Positions 1 to 6,426 of a DNA stretch of 8,791 nucleotides are shown here, piece by piece (within the stretch, counting starts at the first letter, position 1; every line of letters begins with the position of its first letter). The notes under the pieces are model-generated. The model was not told the DNA's origin, did not search any database, and saw nothing but the letters and a program-made list of their open reading frames with translations. The translations under genes were made by a program, and so were the position numbers. Origin of the DNA: JBFMAE01 sp040756085 (GTDB lineage Bacteria; Desulfobacterota; BSN033; UBA1163); NCBI GenBank assembly GCA_040756085.1, contig JBFMAE010000245.1, forward strand, positions 1-8,791, read 5' to 3'.

Positions 1-1
1 C

Positions 2-85
2 CATTTAATGGAGTGGGTGGAAAGTAAGATCTATGAGGAGAAAGGTATCTCCCTTGAAAGGGAGGTAAGGGTGGTGGGTGAGTGA
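2..85 (+). CDS. murB: UDP-N-acetylenolpyruvoylglucosamine reductase, C-terminal end only (partial)
   Basis: The window opens inside a reading frame with 27 codons left before TGA at 83-85. The translated tail contains EEKGISLEREVRVVGE, which resembles the extreme C-terminus of MurB (a helix, then a strand ending L-E-x-E-V-R-x-x-G). MurB is the cytoplasmic FAD/NADPH enzyme that reduces UDP-GlcNAc-enolpyruvate to UDP-MurNAc. The position directly before ddl and ftsQ fits the murG-murC-murB-ddl-ftsQ order seen in many bacteria. Its stop overlaps the ddl GTG start in a GTGA arrangement, which suggests translational coupling. All catalytic domains lie outside the window, so the call rests on the tail and the context. 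Confidence 0.72.
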   Translation, partial: HLMEWVESKIYEEKGISLEREVRVVGE

Positions 86-1026
86 AGGAAACATCCCTCA
101 AGAAAAAAAAGGTGGGCGTATTGATGGGGGGCCTCTCTCGGGAGAGGGAGATTTCCCTGAAGACCGGAAAGGCCATCCTGAAAGCCCTGATGGAAAAGGG
201 ATATAACGCTCACCCCATTAATGTGGGCGAGGATATTGTCGAAACATTGATTAGAGAAAAGATCCAATGTGCCTTTATTGCGCTCCACGGTCGGTTTGGA
301 GAGGACGGAACTATTCAGGGGATGCTGGAGTTGATGAAGATTCCTTACACCGGTTCAGGCGTCCTGGCAAGCGCTTTGGCCATGCATAAGGTCATGGCCA
401 AGAAGGTCTTTCTTTGCGAAAAGATACCGACCCCTCGCTTCGAGGTCTTTCAGCAGGAGAAGATCGAGAAAGATCCGAAAAGAATCATTCCGTTTCCGCT
501 GCCGCTGGTGGTCAAACCGGCAAGGGAAGGGTCTACCATTGGAGTCTCTATTGTCAGGAGGGAAGAAGAGTGGCCTCTCGCCTTAAAGGAGGCGAACAAA
601 TACGATGAAGAGATACTGGTAGAGGAGTTTATGAAAGGTAGGGAGATCACCGTAGGTATTCTCGAAGACATCCCTCTACCTATCATTGAGATTGTTCCCA
701 AGAGCGGTTTTTATGATTACCATTCCAAATATACAAAAGGAGAGACGGAATATATTATCCCCGCTCGCATTCCAAGGGAAAAGTATCTTTATGCTCAGGA
801 GATTGGCCTCAAGGCCTTTCAGGTGCTGGACTGCTCGGGTTGTGCCCGAGTGGATTTAATGACCGATGAAGACGAGAATCCGTTTGTGATCGATGTGAAC
901 ACCATGCCGGGGATGACGGAGACGAGTCTTCTCCCTAAGGCTGCCAGCTATGCAGGGATTTCATTTGGAGACTTGGTTGAGCGGATTCTATTGGGAGCAT
1001 CATTAAAGATAGAAGGTGGAAATTAG
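82..1026 (+). CDS. ddl: D-alanine--D-alanine ligase
   Basis: This 314-residue ATP-grasp enzyme joins two D-Ala in the cytoplasm to make the dipeptide that MurF adds to the peptidoglycan precursor. Visible motifs in order: the N-terminal strand with MGGLSREREISL (15-26, E21 in the substrate-binding position), LHGRFGEDGTIQG (68-80), YTGSGVLASALAMHK (89-103), KPAREGSTIGVS (145-156, ATP-binding lysine and Ser/glycine loop), EEF (181-183), CARVDLM (254-260, metal ligand D257) and DVNTMPGMT (271-279, N273). Length is normal for the family. The GTG start at 82 is forced because an in-frame TGA occupies 79-81; a distant AGGGAGG (59-65) is the nearest Shine-Dalgarno-like stretch, so coupling to murB is likely. 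Oddity: D271 stands where most homologues have the metal-binding Glu (E270 of E. coli DdlB). The last codons lie inside the heptamer repeat that fills the gap to ftsQ. Confidence 0.96.
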   Translation: MKETSLKKKKVGVLMGGLSREREISLKTGKAILKALMEKGYNAHPINVGEDIVETLIREKIQCAFIALHGRFGEDGTIQGMLELMKIPYTGSGVLASALAMHKVMAKKVFLCEKIPTPRFEVFQQEKIEKDPKRIIPFPLPLVVKPAREGSTIGVSIVRREEEWPLALKEANKYDEEILVEEFMKGREITVGILEDIPLPIIEIVPKSGFYDYHSKYTKGETEYIIPARIPREKYLYAQEIGLKAFQVLDCSGCARVDLMTDEDENPFVIDVNTMPGMTETSLLPKAASYAGISFGDLVERILLGASLKIEGGN

Positions 1027-1073
1027 AGTAGAAAGTTGATTCGCGGATAGGCCACTTTCCACCTTCCACTTTC
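1012..1073. repeat. Heptamer-built inverted repeat, ddl-ftsQ gap
   Basis: The right arm on the - strand is three in-phase heptamers: GAAAGTG (1067-1073), GAAGGTG (1060-1066) and GAAAGTG (1053-1059). The left arm on the + strand holds GAAGGTG (1012), GAAATTA (1019) and, after a 5-base phase slip, GAAAGTT (1031). The 10 bases 1012-1021 are exactly complementary to 1057-1066. The left arm covers the last codons and stop of ddl. The right arm ends 11 bases before the ftsQ ATG, in place of a Shine-Dalgarno sequence. Confidence 0.68.
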
Positions 1074-1084
1074 AGCATTCGAAT

Positions 1085-1933
1085 ATGAGAGAGACGGTCA
1101 CAATCCAACAGGAAAAGTTCTTCCGACCGAAGAAGAAAAGGGAAGAAAAAGGAGAGGAGAAGTTTCAGGGAATGCTGAAGAAGGTCCTTCGAGTGGCTTT
1201 TCAACTTCTTCTTTACTCTTCCATCCTCTTTTTCGGGCATCGGGTCTATGTCTATCTCCTGGAAAATTCTTTTTTTCAAGTGAGGGAGGTTAAAATAGAA
1301 GGATGTCGAAAGATTGCACCGGAAACCCTCCTTTCCCTCATCCGGATAGAAGGGATGCCCAACCTCTTCACTGTGAGTCTGAGCAAGGTGGCCAGACGAC
1401 TGGAATCCCATCCCTGGATTGAGCGGGTGAGAGCGAGAAAGGTTTTTCCCAGCAAAATATTGATTCAGGTAGAGGAGAGGAAACCCATTGCTATTCTTCA
1501 GTTGGAAGACCTTTACTATATCGATACTAAAGGGGTGATCTTTTCTTCAGTGGGTGACAGAGATGAATATAACTATCCTTTCCTTACCGGATTGACCCGT
1601 CAGGTTCTGGAAAAAGATCCGGAAGAGGCAAAAAGACTCATCACGAAGGCATTAGAACTTTTAAGGATCGTCGAAAAAGAGAAGGTTCCTCCTCTGGAGG
1701 AAATTTCTGAGATTCAAATGGAGAAGATCTTTGGAATCCACTGTTTCACACGGGCCGAAGGGGTGGAGGTAAGAATGGGTTGGGAACACTTTGGAGAGAA
1801 GTTAAAACGATTGTCCCTCATCTGGTCAGATCTTCAAAAAAGAGGATTTTCAGCAGCCTCGATCGACTGCAGTGATTTAAAGAGAATGGTGGTCAAAAAG
1901 ATCCCCCGAGGAGGGGAAAATGGGAGGAGGTGA
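1085..1933 (+). CDS. ftsQ: Cell division protein FtsQ
   Basis: A 282-residue bitopic divisome protein that in the family links early (FtsA/FtsZ) and late (FtsB/FtsL/FtsW/FtsI) components. Layout: a strongly basic, charged cytoplasmic tail (about 1-34), one membrane helix (about 35-58, VLRVAFQLLLYSSILFFGHR), a POTRA domain beginning FFQVREVKIEGCRKI (63-77) and containing HPWIERVRARKVFPSKILI (109-127) with VEERKPIA (129-136), then the FtsQ beta domain (YYIDTKGVIFS, 144-154) to the C-terminus. No Shine-Dalgarno sequence precedes ATG 1085; the bases before it are the pyrimidine-rich right arm of a repeat. An internal ATG at 1172 (residue 30), preceded by GGAGAGGAGA, would remove most of the tail but keep the membrane helix, so the start is uncertain. 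The 3' end overlaps the extended ftsA frame and carries the ftsA ribosome binding site. Confidence 0.93.
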   Translation: MRETVTIQQEKFFRPKKKREEKGEEKFQGMLKKVLRVAFQLLLYSSILFFGHRVYVYLLENSFFQVREVKIEGCRKIAPETLLSLIRIEGMPNLFTVSLSKVARRLESHPWIERVRARKVFPSKILIQVEERKPIAILQLEDLYYIDTKGVIFSSVGDRDEYNYPFLTGLTRQVLEKDPEEAKRLITKALELLRIVEKEKVPPLEEISEIQMEKIFGIHCFTRAEGVEVRMGWEHFGEKLKRLSLIWSDLQKRGFSAASIDCSDLKRMVVKKIPRGGENGRR

Positions 1934-1934
1934 T
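1922..1934 (+). promoter_or_regulatory. Strong ribosome binding site deciding the ftsA start
   Basis: GGGAGGAGGTGAT is an almost complete match to the anti-Shine-Dalgarno complement and overlaps the ftsQ stop codon (1931-1933). It lies 10 bases (counted from AGGAGG) before GTG 1941. It begins at or after the in-frame ATG 1920, so it cannot serve that ATG. It therefore places the ftsA start at GTG 1941 and implies ftsQ-ftsA translational coupling. Confidence 0.85.
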
Positions 1935-1940
1935 TGTAAG

Positions 1941-3167
1941 GTGGGCAAGAAGGATTCATTAATGGTTGGATTGGACATCGGAACCACAAAAATCTGCACT
2001 GTGGTCGGAGAAATAGCAGAAGGCCAGGTTGACATCATTGGTCTTGGAACTTTTCCCTCAAAAGGGTTGCGAAAGGGTGTGGTCATCAATATCGAGAGCA
2101 CGGTCCAATCGATCAAAAAGGCGGTCGAAGAGGCAGAATTGATGGCAGGATGCAACATCACCTCTGTCTATGCAGGGATCGCAGGCGGGCATATCAAGGG
2201 GATTAACAGCCATGGTGTGATCGCGGTGAAAAACAGAGAGATCGGACCGAACGATGTGAAGCGGGTGATCAATGCGGCGAGCGCTGTAGCAATCCCCATG
2301 GATCGAGAGGTGATCCACATCATTCCCCAGGAATTTATCGTGGACGAACAGGACGGGATCAAGGACCCTATCGGGATGTCAGGTGTGAGACTGGAGGGGA
2401 GAGTCCACATCGTCACAGGTGCCATTACCTCTGCCCAGAATATCATTAAATGTGCCAACCGTGCCGGACTGGATGTGGATGACATTGTTTTGGAACAGTT
2501 GGGTTCGAGCGAGGCGGTCCTGACTCCCGAGGAGAGAGATTTGGGAGTGGCCATCATCGACATCGGAGGTGGGACGACAGACCTGGTTATCTTTTCCAAT
2601 GGTTCGATCAAACATACGGCCGTCTTTTCCTTAGCGGGAAACCATATCACCAATGATATTTCAATGGGGCTCCGTACCCCCGCGGAGGAAGCGGAAAAGA
2701 TCAAAATCCGGTATGGATGCGCCTTGGCTTCTTTAGTTCGGAAGGACGAAACCATCGAAGTCCCCAGTGTTGGAGGAAGGAGCCCCCGGGTTCTATCCAG
2801 ACAGATGCTGACAGAGATCATCGAACCCAGAGTCGAAGAGATCCTCACCTTGGTTCACAATGAGGTGGTGAGGACCGGCTATGGAAATCTGATCGCCTCC
2901 GGCATCATCCTCACGGGTGGAAGCGCTATCATGGAAGGGGTCCCTGAGTTGGCCGAGCAGATTTTTAATGTCCCCGTCCGGAGAGGGACACCCATCGGTA
3001 TCGGAGGTTTGGTCGATCTGGTCGCGAGTCCGAGGTATGCAACCGGAGTAGGGCTGGTCCTTTACGGAAGTCGAAATAAGGTACAGAGTCGATTTAAAGT
3101 GGGCGAGGGAAATATCTTTAGCAAGGTGACCCATCGAATGAGGGAATGGATTGGAGAATTCTTTTAA
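1941..3167 (+). CDS. ftsA: Cell division protein FtsA
   Basis: A 408-residue actin-like ATPase that polymerises on the inner membrane and tethers FtsZ to it. Motifs: phosphate-1 loop LDIGTTKI (11-18), the FtsA-specific 1C domain (about 85-165), phosphate-2 loop DIGGGTTD (207-214), the family motif VPSVGGR (274-280), adenosine loop GIILTGGSA (321-329), and a C-terminal amphipathic membrane-targeting helix (about 393-408, FSKVTHRMREWIGEFF). The GTG start at 1941 gives MGKKDSLMVGLDIGTT, the usual FtsA N-terminus, and is served by the near-perfect ribosome binding site at 1922-1934. An in-frame ATG at 1920 would add seven residues (MGGGDCK) encoded by the ribosome binding site itself and is unlikely. 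A 127-base gap with an octamer inverted repeat separates it from ftsZ. Confidence 0.97.
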   Translation: MGKKDSLMVGLDIGTTKICTVVGEIAEGQVDIIGLGTFPSKGLRKGVVINIESTVQSIKKAVEEAELMAGCNITSVYAGIAGGHIKGINSHGVIAVKNREIGPNDVKRVINAASAVAIPMDREVIHIIPQEFIVDEQDGIKDPIGMSGVRLEGRVHIVTGAITSAQNIIKCANRAGLDVDDIVLEQLGSSEAVLTPEERDLGVAIIDIGGGTTDLVIFSNGSIKHTAVFSLAGNHITNDISMGLRTPAEEAEKIKIRYGCALASLVRKDETIEVPSVGGRSPRVLSRQMLTEIIEPRVEEILTLVHNEVVRTGYGNLIASGIILTGGSAIMEGVPELAEQIFNVPVRRGTPIGIGGLVDLVASPRYATGVGLVLYGSRNKVQSRFKVGEGNIFSKVTHRMREWIGEFF

Positions 3168-3173
3168 TTCAGA

Positions 3174-3273
3174 AAGGATTCAAGAGGCCATGGGTTCAAG
3201 GGGCCAAGTGAGATGCATAGGAGTGAGAAGAAATCATTACAAAACACTCGAACCCAAGAATCCTCGAATCCTA
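3174..3273. repeat. Octamer-built inverted repeat in the ftsA-ftsZ gap
   Basis: Left arm, + strand, in phase every 8 bases: AAGGATTC (3174), AAGAGGCC (3182), ATGGGTTC (3190), AAGGGGCC (3198), AAGTGAGA (3206). Right arm, read on the - strand from the outside: TAGGATTC (3266-3273), GAGGATTC (3258-3265), TTGGGTTC (3250-3257), GAGTGTTT (3242-3249). Arms 3176-3200 and 3247-3271 match at 18 of 25 positions without gaps. The right arm appears to lack one unit (the AAGGGGCC counterpart). The element ends just before the ftsZ ribosome binding site, so a hairpin in the mRNA could influence transcription or translation of ftsZ; that is inference. Confidence 0.75.
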
Positions 3274-3281
3274 ACTGAAAA

Positions 3282-3288
3282 AAGGAGG
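3282..3288 (+). promoter_or_regulatory. Ribosome binding site deciding the ftsZ start
   Basis: AAGGAGG lies six bases before ATG 3295, ideal spacing. It selects MIEFDENKN as the FtsZ N-terminus and argues against the in-frame ATG at 3151, which would add 48 residues encoded by the end of ftsA and the octamer repeat. Confidence 0.9.
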
Positions 3289-3294
3289 GAGAAT

Positions 3295-4497
3295 ATGATC
3301 GAATTCGATGAGAATAAAAATTTGGCCGCCAAGGTCAAAGTGATCGGGATTGGGGGGGGAGGGAACAATGCCCTGAATACCATGATCTCCTATCAGCTTT
3401 CCGGCGTTGAGTTTATTGCAGCCAATACCGATGCTCAAGCATTAGCGGCAAACCTGGCTCCCATCAAATTGCAATTGGGCTCCTCATTGACCAAAGGTTT
3501 GGGAGCAGGGGCAAATCCTGATACAGGAAGGAAGGCGGCTCTCGAGGATGTGGATAAGATCCGTGATGCCCTGAAAGGCGCAGACATGGTTTTCATAACA
3601 GCCGGCCTGGGCGGTGGGACGGGTACGGGCGGAGCACCGGTGGTGGCGGAGGCAGCCCGGGAGGTAGGTGCCCTTACCGTGGCCATTGTGACCAAGCCCT
3701 TCCACTTCGAAGGAAAGAAGAGGATGAAACAGGCGGAAGAAGGGCTGGCTAATCTGAGGATGACAGCGGATGCCCTGATCACCATTCCGAATCAACGGCT
3801 CTTGAGCATCAGCGGGAAGAGCATGACTCTGCTCGAGGCTTTTAAAAAAGCCGACGAGATTCTCTATCATGCAGCCAAGGGAATTTCAGACATCATCGTG
3901 GGCCACGGGATCATCAATCTTGACTTTGCGGATGTCCGGACTATCATGTCTGAGACAGGAATGGCGTTGATGGGGACAGGGATCGCCTCCGGCGAAAATC
4001 GGTCGGTGGAAGCAGCACAGAGAGCGATCTCGAGCCCTCTCTTAGAAGATATCACCATTGAAGGGGCTCGAGGGCTCCTCATAAACATCACCGGAGGGGA
4101 GAATATGACCCTCAATGAGATCAATGAGGCCACCTCCCTCGTCCAGAAGGAAGCCCATGAGGATGCCAATATAATCTGGGGAACAGTGATCGACCAGGCG
4201 ATGAAGGAAGAGGTCCGGGTGACAGTGATCGCCACTGGTTTCGGCAGGGTGGAGGAGAAGAGTGTGTTCCGGTATAAAAAGGTCGCTCCGATCTCCTTCG
4301 GTTTCAGAGAGAGCCATAAAGAGATCCCTCCCTTTTCCATTAGCGTCAGGGAGAACAAAGACCTTCCAGCTTTTATGAGAAGGATGAAGGTCAACGAGCG
4401 TTTCGATGAAGTGAAACTGGATCCCTCTCCCGATTTTACTCTCGAGGATGAGGACCGTTTTGACATCCCTACTTTTTTGAGGAAACAGGCTGACTGA
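3295..4497 (+). CDS. ftsZ: Cell division GTPase FtsZ
   Basis: A 400-residue tubulin homologue whose GTP-dependent filaments form the Z ring. Motifs: IGIGGGGNNALN (17-28, nucleotide-binding glycine loop), AANTDAQAL (42-50), the tubulin signature GGGTGTGG (106-113), and the T7 synergy loop NLDFAD (208-213) with catalytic D210 and D213. The globular domain ends near residue 320. A linker of about 65 residues follows, then the conserved C-terminal peptide DIPTFLRKQAD (390-400) that binds FtsA and other partners; it is nearly identical to the E. coli tail. The start at ATG 3295 follows AAGGAGG at ideal spacing. The frame stays open upstream to ATG 3151 inside ftsA, so automatic annotation may wrongly extend the protein. 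No hairpin-plus-U-tract terminator follows; the next gap holds a heptamer repeat. Confidence 0.98.
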   Translation: MIEFDENKNLAAKVKVIGIGGGGNNALNTMISYQLSGVEFIAANTDAQALAANLAPIKLQLGSSLTKGLGAGANPDTGRKAALEDVDKIRDALKGADMVFITAGLGGGTGTGGAPVVAEAAREVGALTVAIVTKPFHFEGKKRMKQAEEGLANLRMTADALITIPNQRLLSISGKSMTLLEAFKKADEILYHAAKGISDIIVGHGIINLDFADVRTIMSETGMALMGTGIASGENRSVEAAQRAISSPLLEDITIEGARGLLINITGGENMTLNEINEATSLVQKEAHEDANIIWGTVIDQAMKEEVRVTVIATGFGRVEEKSVFRYKKVAPISFGFRESHKEIPPFSISVRENKDLPAFMRRMKVNERFDEVKLDPSPDFTLEDEDRFDIPTFLRKQAD

Positions 4498-4509
4498 AAG
4501 AAATCAATG

Positions 4510-4627
4510 GTCAGTGGTCAGTCATATGTTGTCAGTGGTCCGTTGCAAGTTGTAGTAAATCCTGTTTTTCACCTCATTTTTTTGTTATATTTATCTTGCA
4601 ATTGTCAACAAACAACTGACGACTGAC
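4510..4627. repeat. Heptamer-built inverted repeat, ftsZ-rSAM gap
   Basis: The left arm on the + strand has seven in-phase heptamers: GTCAGTG (4510), GTCAGTC (4517), ATATGTT (4524), GTCAGTG (4531), GTCCGTT (4538), GCAAGTT (4545), GTAGTAA (4552). The right arm on the - strand, from the outside: GTCAGTC (4621-4627), GTCAGTT (4614-4620), GTTTGTT (4607-4613), GACAATT (4600-4606), GCAAGAT (4593-4599). Outer arms 4509-4538 and 4599-4628 match at 22 of 30 positions. The left arm has one more unit before its GCAAG unit, as if arms change by whole units. The loop (about 4559-4592) is T-rich. The right arm ends two bases before the next ATG. Confidence 0.8.
4583..4591 (+). promoter_or_regulatory. Possible extended -10 promoter in the repeat loop
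   Basis: TGTTATATT contains the extended -10 TGn followed by TATATT (5 of 6 to TATAAT). The -35 region (about 4562-4568) is poor. If used, transcription would start near 4598 and the leader of the radical SAM gene would be just the repeat's right arm. Weak evidence in a T-rich stretch. Confidence 0.25.
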
Positions 4628-4629
4628 AG

Positions 4630-6342
4630 ATGGTATCTTGGAAACTCGTTCAGAAGGCAAAAACCATTCTTGGAAAAGAGAGGGGAACTGTCCGGAAACC
4701 CTGGGGTGGAAGAATAACCATATGTCTCATCTATCCAAATTCCTACCATGTGGGAATGTCCAACCTTGGATTCCAGACCCTTTATCATTGTTTAAACTCC
4801 GAAGACGATATCGTCTGTGAGAGGGCCTTTCTCCCTGATCCAAAGGATCTTCAGGAATATCACCATACCAATACCCCTCTTTTCTCACTCGAATCCCAAA
4901 AACCCCTTTCCGACTTCGATATCTTAGCTTTCTCTATCTCCTTTGAGAACGATTTTCTCAATATTCTCACTCTTCTGGATTTGGCTCATATTCCGCTGGA
5001 GAGCCACCTTCGTGAGAATAAACATCCCTTTGTCATCGCAGGCGGTGTGGCAGCCTTTTTAAATCCGGAACCCATCAGTGAATTTATTGATCTTTTTATC
5101 TTGGGTGAAGCCGAGGAGGTGATTGGAGAATTTTTGGAAGTCTGTCGTAGCGCCTTTTCGGGAAAAGGAGTGAGGAAGAAGGATGATCTCTTAAGAAAAC
5201 TGGGAGGGGTAGGAGGCGTCTATGTTCCAGAATTTTATCATGTCATCTACACCGAGGATGGCAAGATCAAAGCGATGAATCCCGAGGCAGGGTTTCCGAA
5301 ACGAGTCAGACGGAGATGGGTGAGGGAGGTCGATCGATTCCCAACCCGATCTGTTCTCTTCACTCCAGACACAGAGTTTAAAGAGATGGCCCTGATAGAG
5401 GTGAACCGGGGTTGCCCCAGAGGGTGTCGCTTCTGCGCAGCCTGTTTTGTCTACTATCCTTTTCGAAACCGAAGCTTTTCTCTTCTTGAATCGCTCTCAA
5501 ACGAGTCCTTTTTGAAGGAACACCGAATTGGCCTCGCCGGAGCCGCGGTCTCGGACTACCCACATCTTCTTCCATTGTGTCAAAACGTCCTCTTCAAACA
5601 TGGGGGGGTCTCACTGGCTTCATTAAGAGTGGATAGCATCACTCCTTCTCTTGTTCGGTATTTAAGGGAGGGTGGGGAACGGACAGTAACCATCGCGCCT
5701 GAGGCAGGGTCAGAGAGACTTCGAAGGGTGCTGAAAAAATTTTATTCCGAAGAGGAGATTTTGAAGGCCATCCATACCCTGGTCGAAAATGGTCTTTCCC
5801 AAATCAAGTGTTATTTTTTAATTGGTCTTCCCTCTGAGACCGGCGAGGATGTAAAGGCAATCCTTGTACTTGCCAAGCGGATTCGGCATCAAATCCTTTT
5901 CACACGGGAAAGCCAGAAAGAGAGATGGGGCTTAGTACTGAGTGTCAATCCTTTCATTCCGAAACCGGCCACCCCCTTTCAATGGGTTCCATTAGAAGAG
6001 GTAGATGAGTTGAAGAGGAAGTTGAGGATAATTCAGAGGGGGATCCAGGGAGAGAAGGGAATGGAGGTGATTTATGACCTTCCTAAATGGGCCTATATCC
6101 AAGCCTTGCTCTCAAGGGGGGATAGAAGGGTAGCAAAGATATTGATGTCTGTCCATCGGAACCAGGGGAATTGGGGCCGTGCCCTTCGGGAGACGAATAT
6201 CAACCCGGACTTCTATGTCTATCGCAGGAGAGAGTTAGATGAGACCTTTCCTTGGGACTTTATCGACCACGGCATCCCGAAGGAGAAATTAAAAGAAGAG
6301 TATCGCAATGCGATGAAAGAAGCGGGAGTAAAAATAGAATGA
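4630..6342 (+). CDS. B12-binding-domain-like radical SAM protein, substrate unknown
   Basis: A 570-residue protein. Residues about 28-175 look like the cobalamin-binding (Rossmann) domain of COG1032-type radical SAM enzymes: ICLIYPNSYHVGMSNLGFQ (31-49), DILAFSISFENDF (97-109), FVIAGGVAAFLNPEPI (134-149) and LFILGEAE (155-162). The radical SAM core begins IEVNRGCPRGCRFC (256-269), with C262, C266 and C269 (CxxxCxxC) to hold the 4Fe-4S cluster and a further Cys at 272. Core strands continue through VTIAPEAGSERLR (353-365) and CYFLIGLPSETGED (394-407). The tail FPWDFIDHGIPKEKLKEEY (540-558) resembles uncharacterised radical SAM proteins of the TIGR03960 kind, but the C-terminal fused domain (DUF2344) found in many of those is absent. 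No DxHxxG cobalamin motif is evident, so B12 use is unproven. The ATG at 4630 is forced by an in-frame TGA at 4624-4626; it has no Shine-Dalgarno sequence and abuts the repeat. Confidence 0.88.
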   Translation: MVSWKLVQKAKTILGKERGTVRKPWGGRITICLIYPNSYHVGMSNLGFQTLYHCLNSEDDIVCERAFLPDPKDLQEYHHTNTPLFSLESQKPLSDFDILAFSISFENDFLNILTLLDLAHIPLESHLRENKHPFVIAGGVAAFLNPEPISEFIDLFILGEAEEVIGEFLEVCRSAFSGKGVRKKDDLLRKLGGVGGVYVPEFYHVIYTEDGKIKAMNPEAGFPKRVRRRWVREVDRFPTRSVLFTPDTEFKEMALIEVNRGCPRGCRFCAACFVYYPFRNRSFSLLESLSNESFLKEHRIGLAGAAVSDYPHLLPLCQNVLFKHGGVSLASLRVDSITPSLVRYLREGGERTVTIAPEAGSERLRRVLKKFYSEEEILKAIHTLVENGLSQIKCYFLIGLPSETGEDVKAILVLAKRIRHQILFTRESQKERWGLVLSVNPFIPKPATPFQWVPLEEVDELKRKLRIIQRGIQGEKGMEVIYDLPKWAYIQALLSRGDRRVAKILMSVHRNQGNWGRALRETNINPDFYVYRRRELDETFPWDFIDHGIPKEKLKEEYRNAMKEAGVKIE

Positions 6343-6356
6343 CAAAACTCCAAGCA

Positions 6357-6390
6357 CCTGTCTTCGCCGAAGCGGCTTCGCGCAGGCAGG
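6357..6390. repeat. Compact REP-like hairpin
   Basis: Arms CCTGTCTTCGC (6357-6367) and GCGCAGGCAGG (6380-6390) pair at 9 of 11 positions plus one G-U wobble. Inside, GAAG and CTTC form a 4-bp tip stem with loop CGG and one bulged C. No T-run follows on either side, so it does not look like an intrinsic terminator. It starts 14 bases after the radical SAM stop codon. The shape (short, G/C-rich, imperfect palindrome, intergenic) is that of REP elements. Confidence 0.6.
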
Positions 6391-6400
6391 CCAATAACCA

Positions 6401-6419
6401 AACCTGTTCCTGACAGGTT
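6401..6419. repeat. Perfect 7-bp stem-loop
   Basis: AACCTGT (6401-6407) and ACAGGTT (6413-6419) pair exactly around a 5-base loop. An alternative pairing CCTGA/TCAGG (6409-6413 with 6419-6423) overlaps it. No U-tract follows, so factor-independent termination is not supported. Like the hairpin just before it, its arms contain CCTGT and CAGG. Confidence 0.5.
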
Positions 6420-6426
6420 CAGGAAT

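Noticed and set aside
935..1411. Long antisense open frame over the ddl end and ftsQ
   Set aside because: Antisense to two conserved genes, no recognisable domain and no ribosome binding site; it is a shadow. The same holds for the antisense frames at 2168-2848, 3435-3870 and 3867-4466.
3151..3294. Extended N-terminus of FtsZ from ATG 3151
   Set aside because: It overlaps ftsA and translates the octamer repeat; the ideal RBS at 3282-3288 and the family's usual N-terminus favour ATG 3295.
4561..4583. T-rich stretch after ftsZ as an intrinsic terminator
   Set aside because: No G/C-rich hairpin directly precedes the T-runs; the only structure is the heptamer inverted repeat that encloses them in its loop.
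4510..4627. CRISPR-like array or tandem target repeats
   Set aside because: Units are only 7 bases, contiguous and inverted between arms; there are no spacers and no cas genes.
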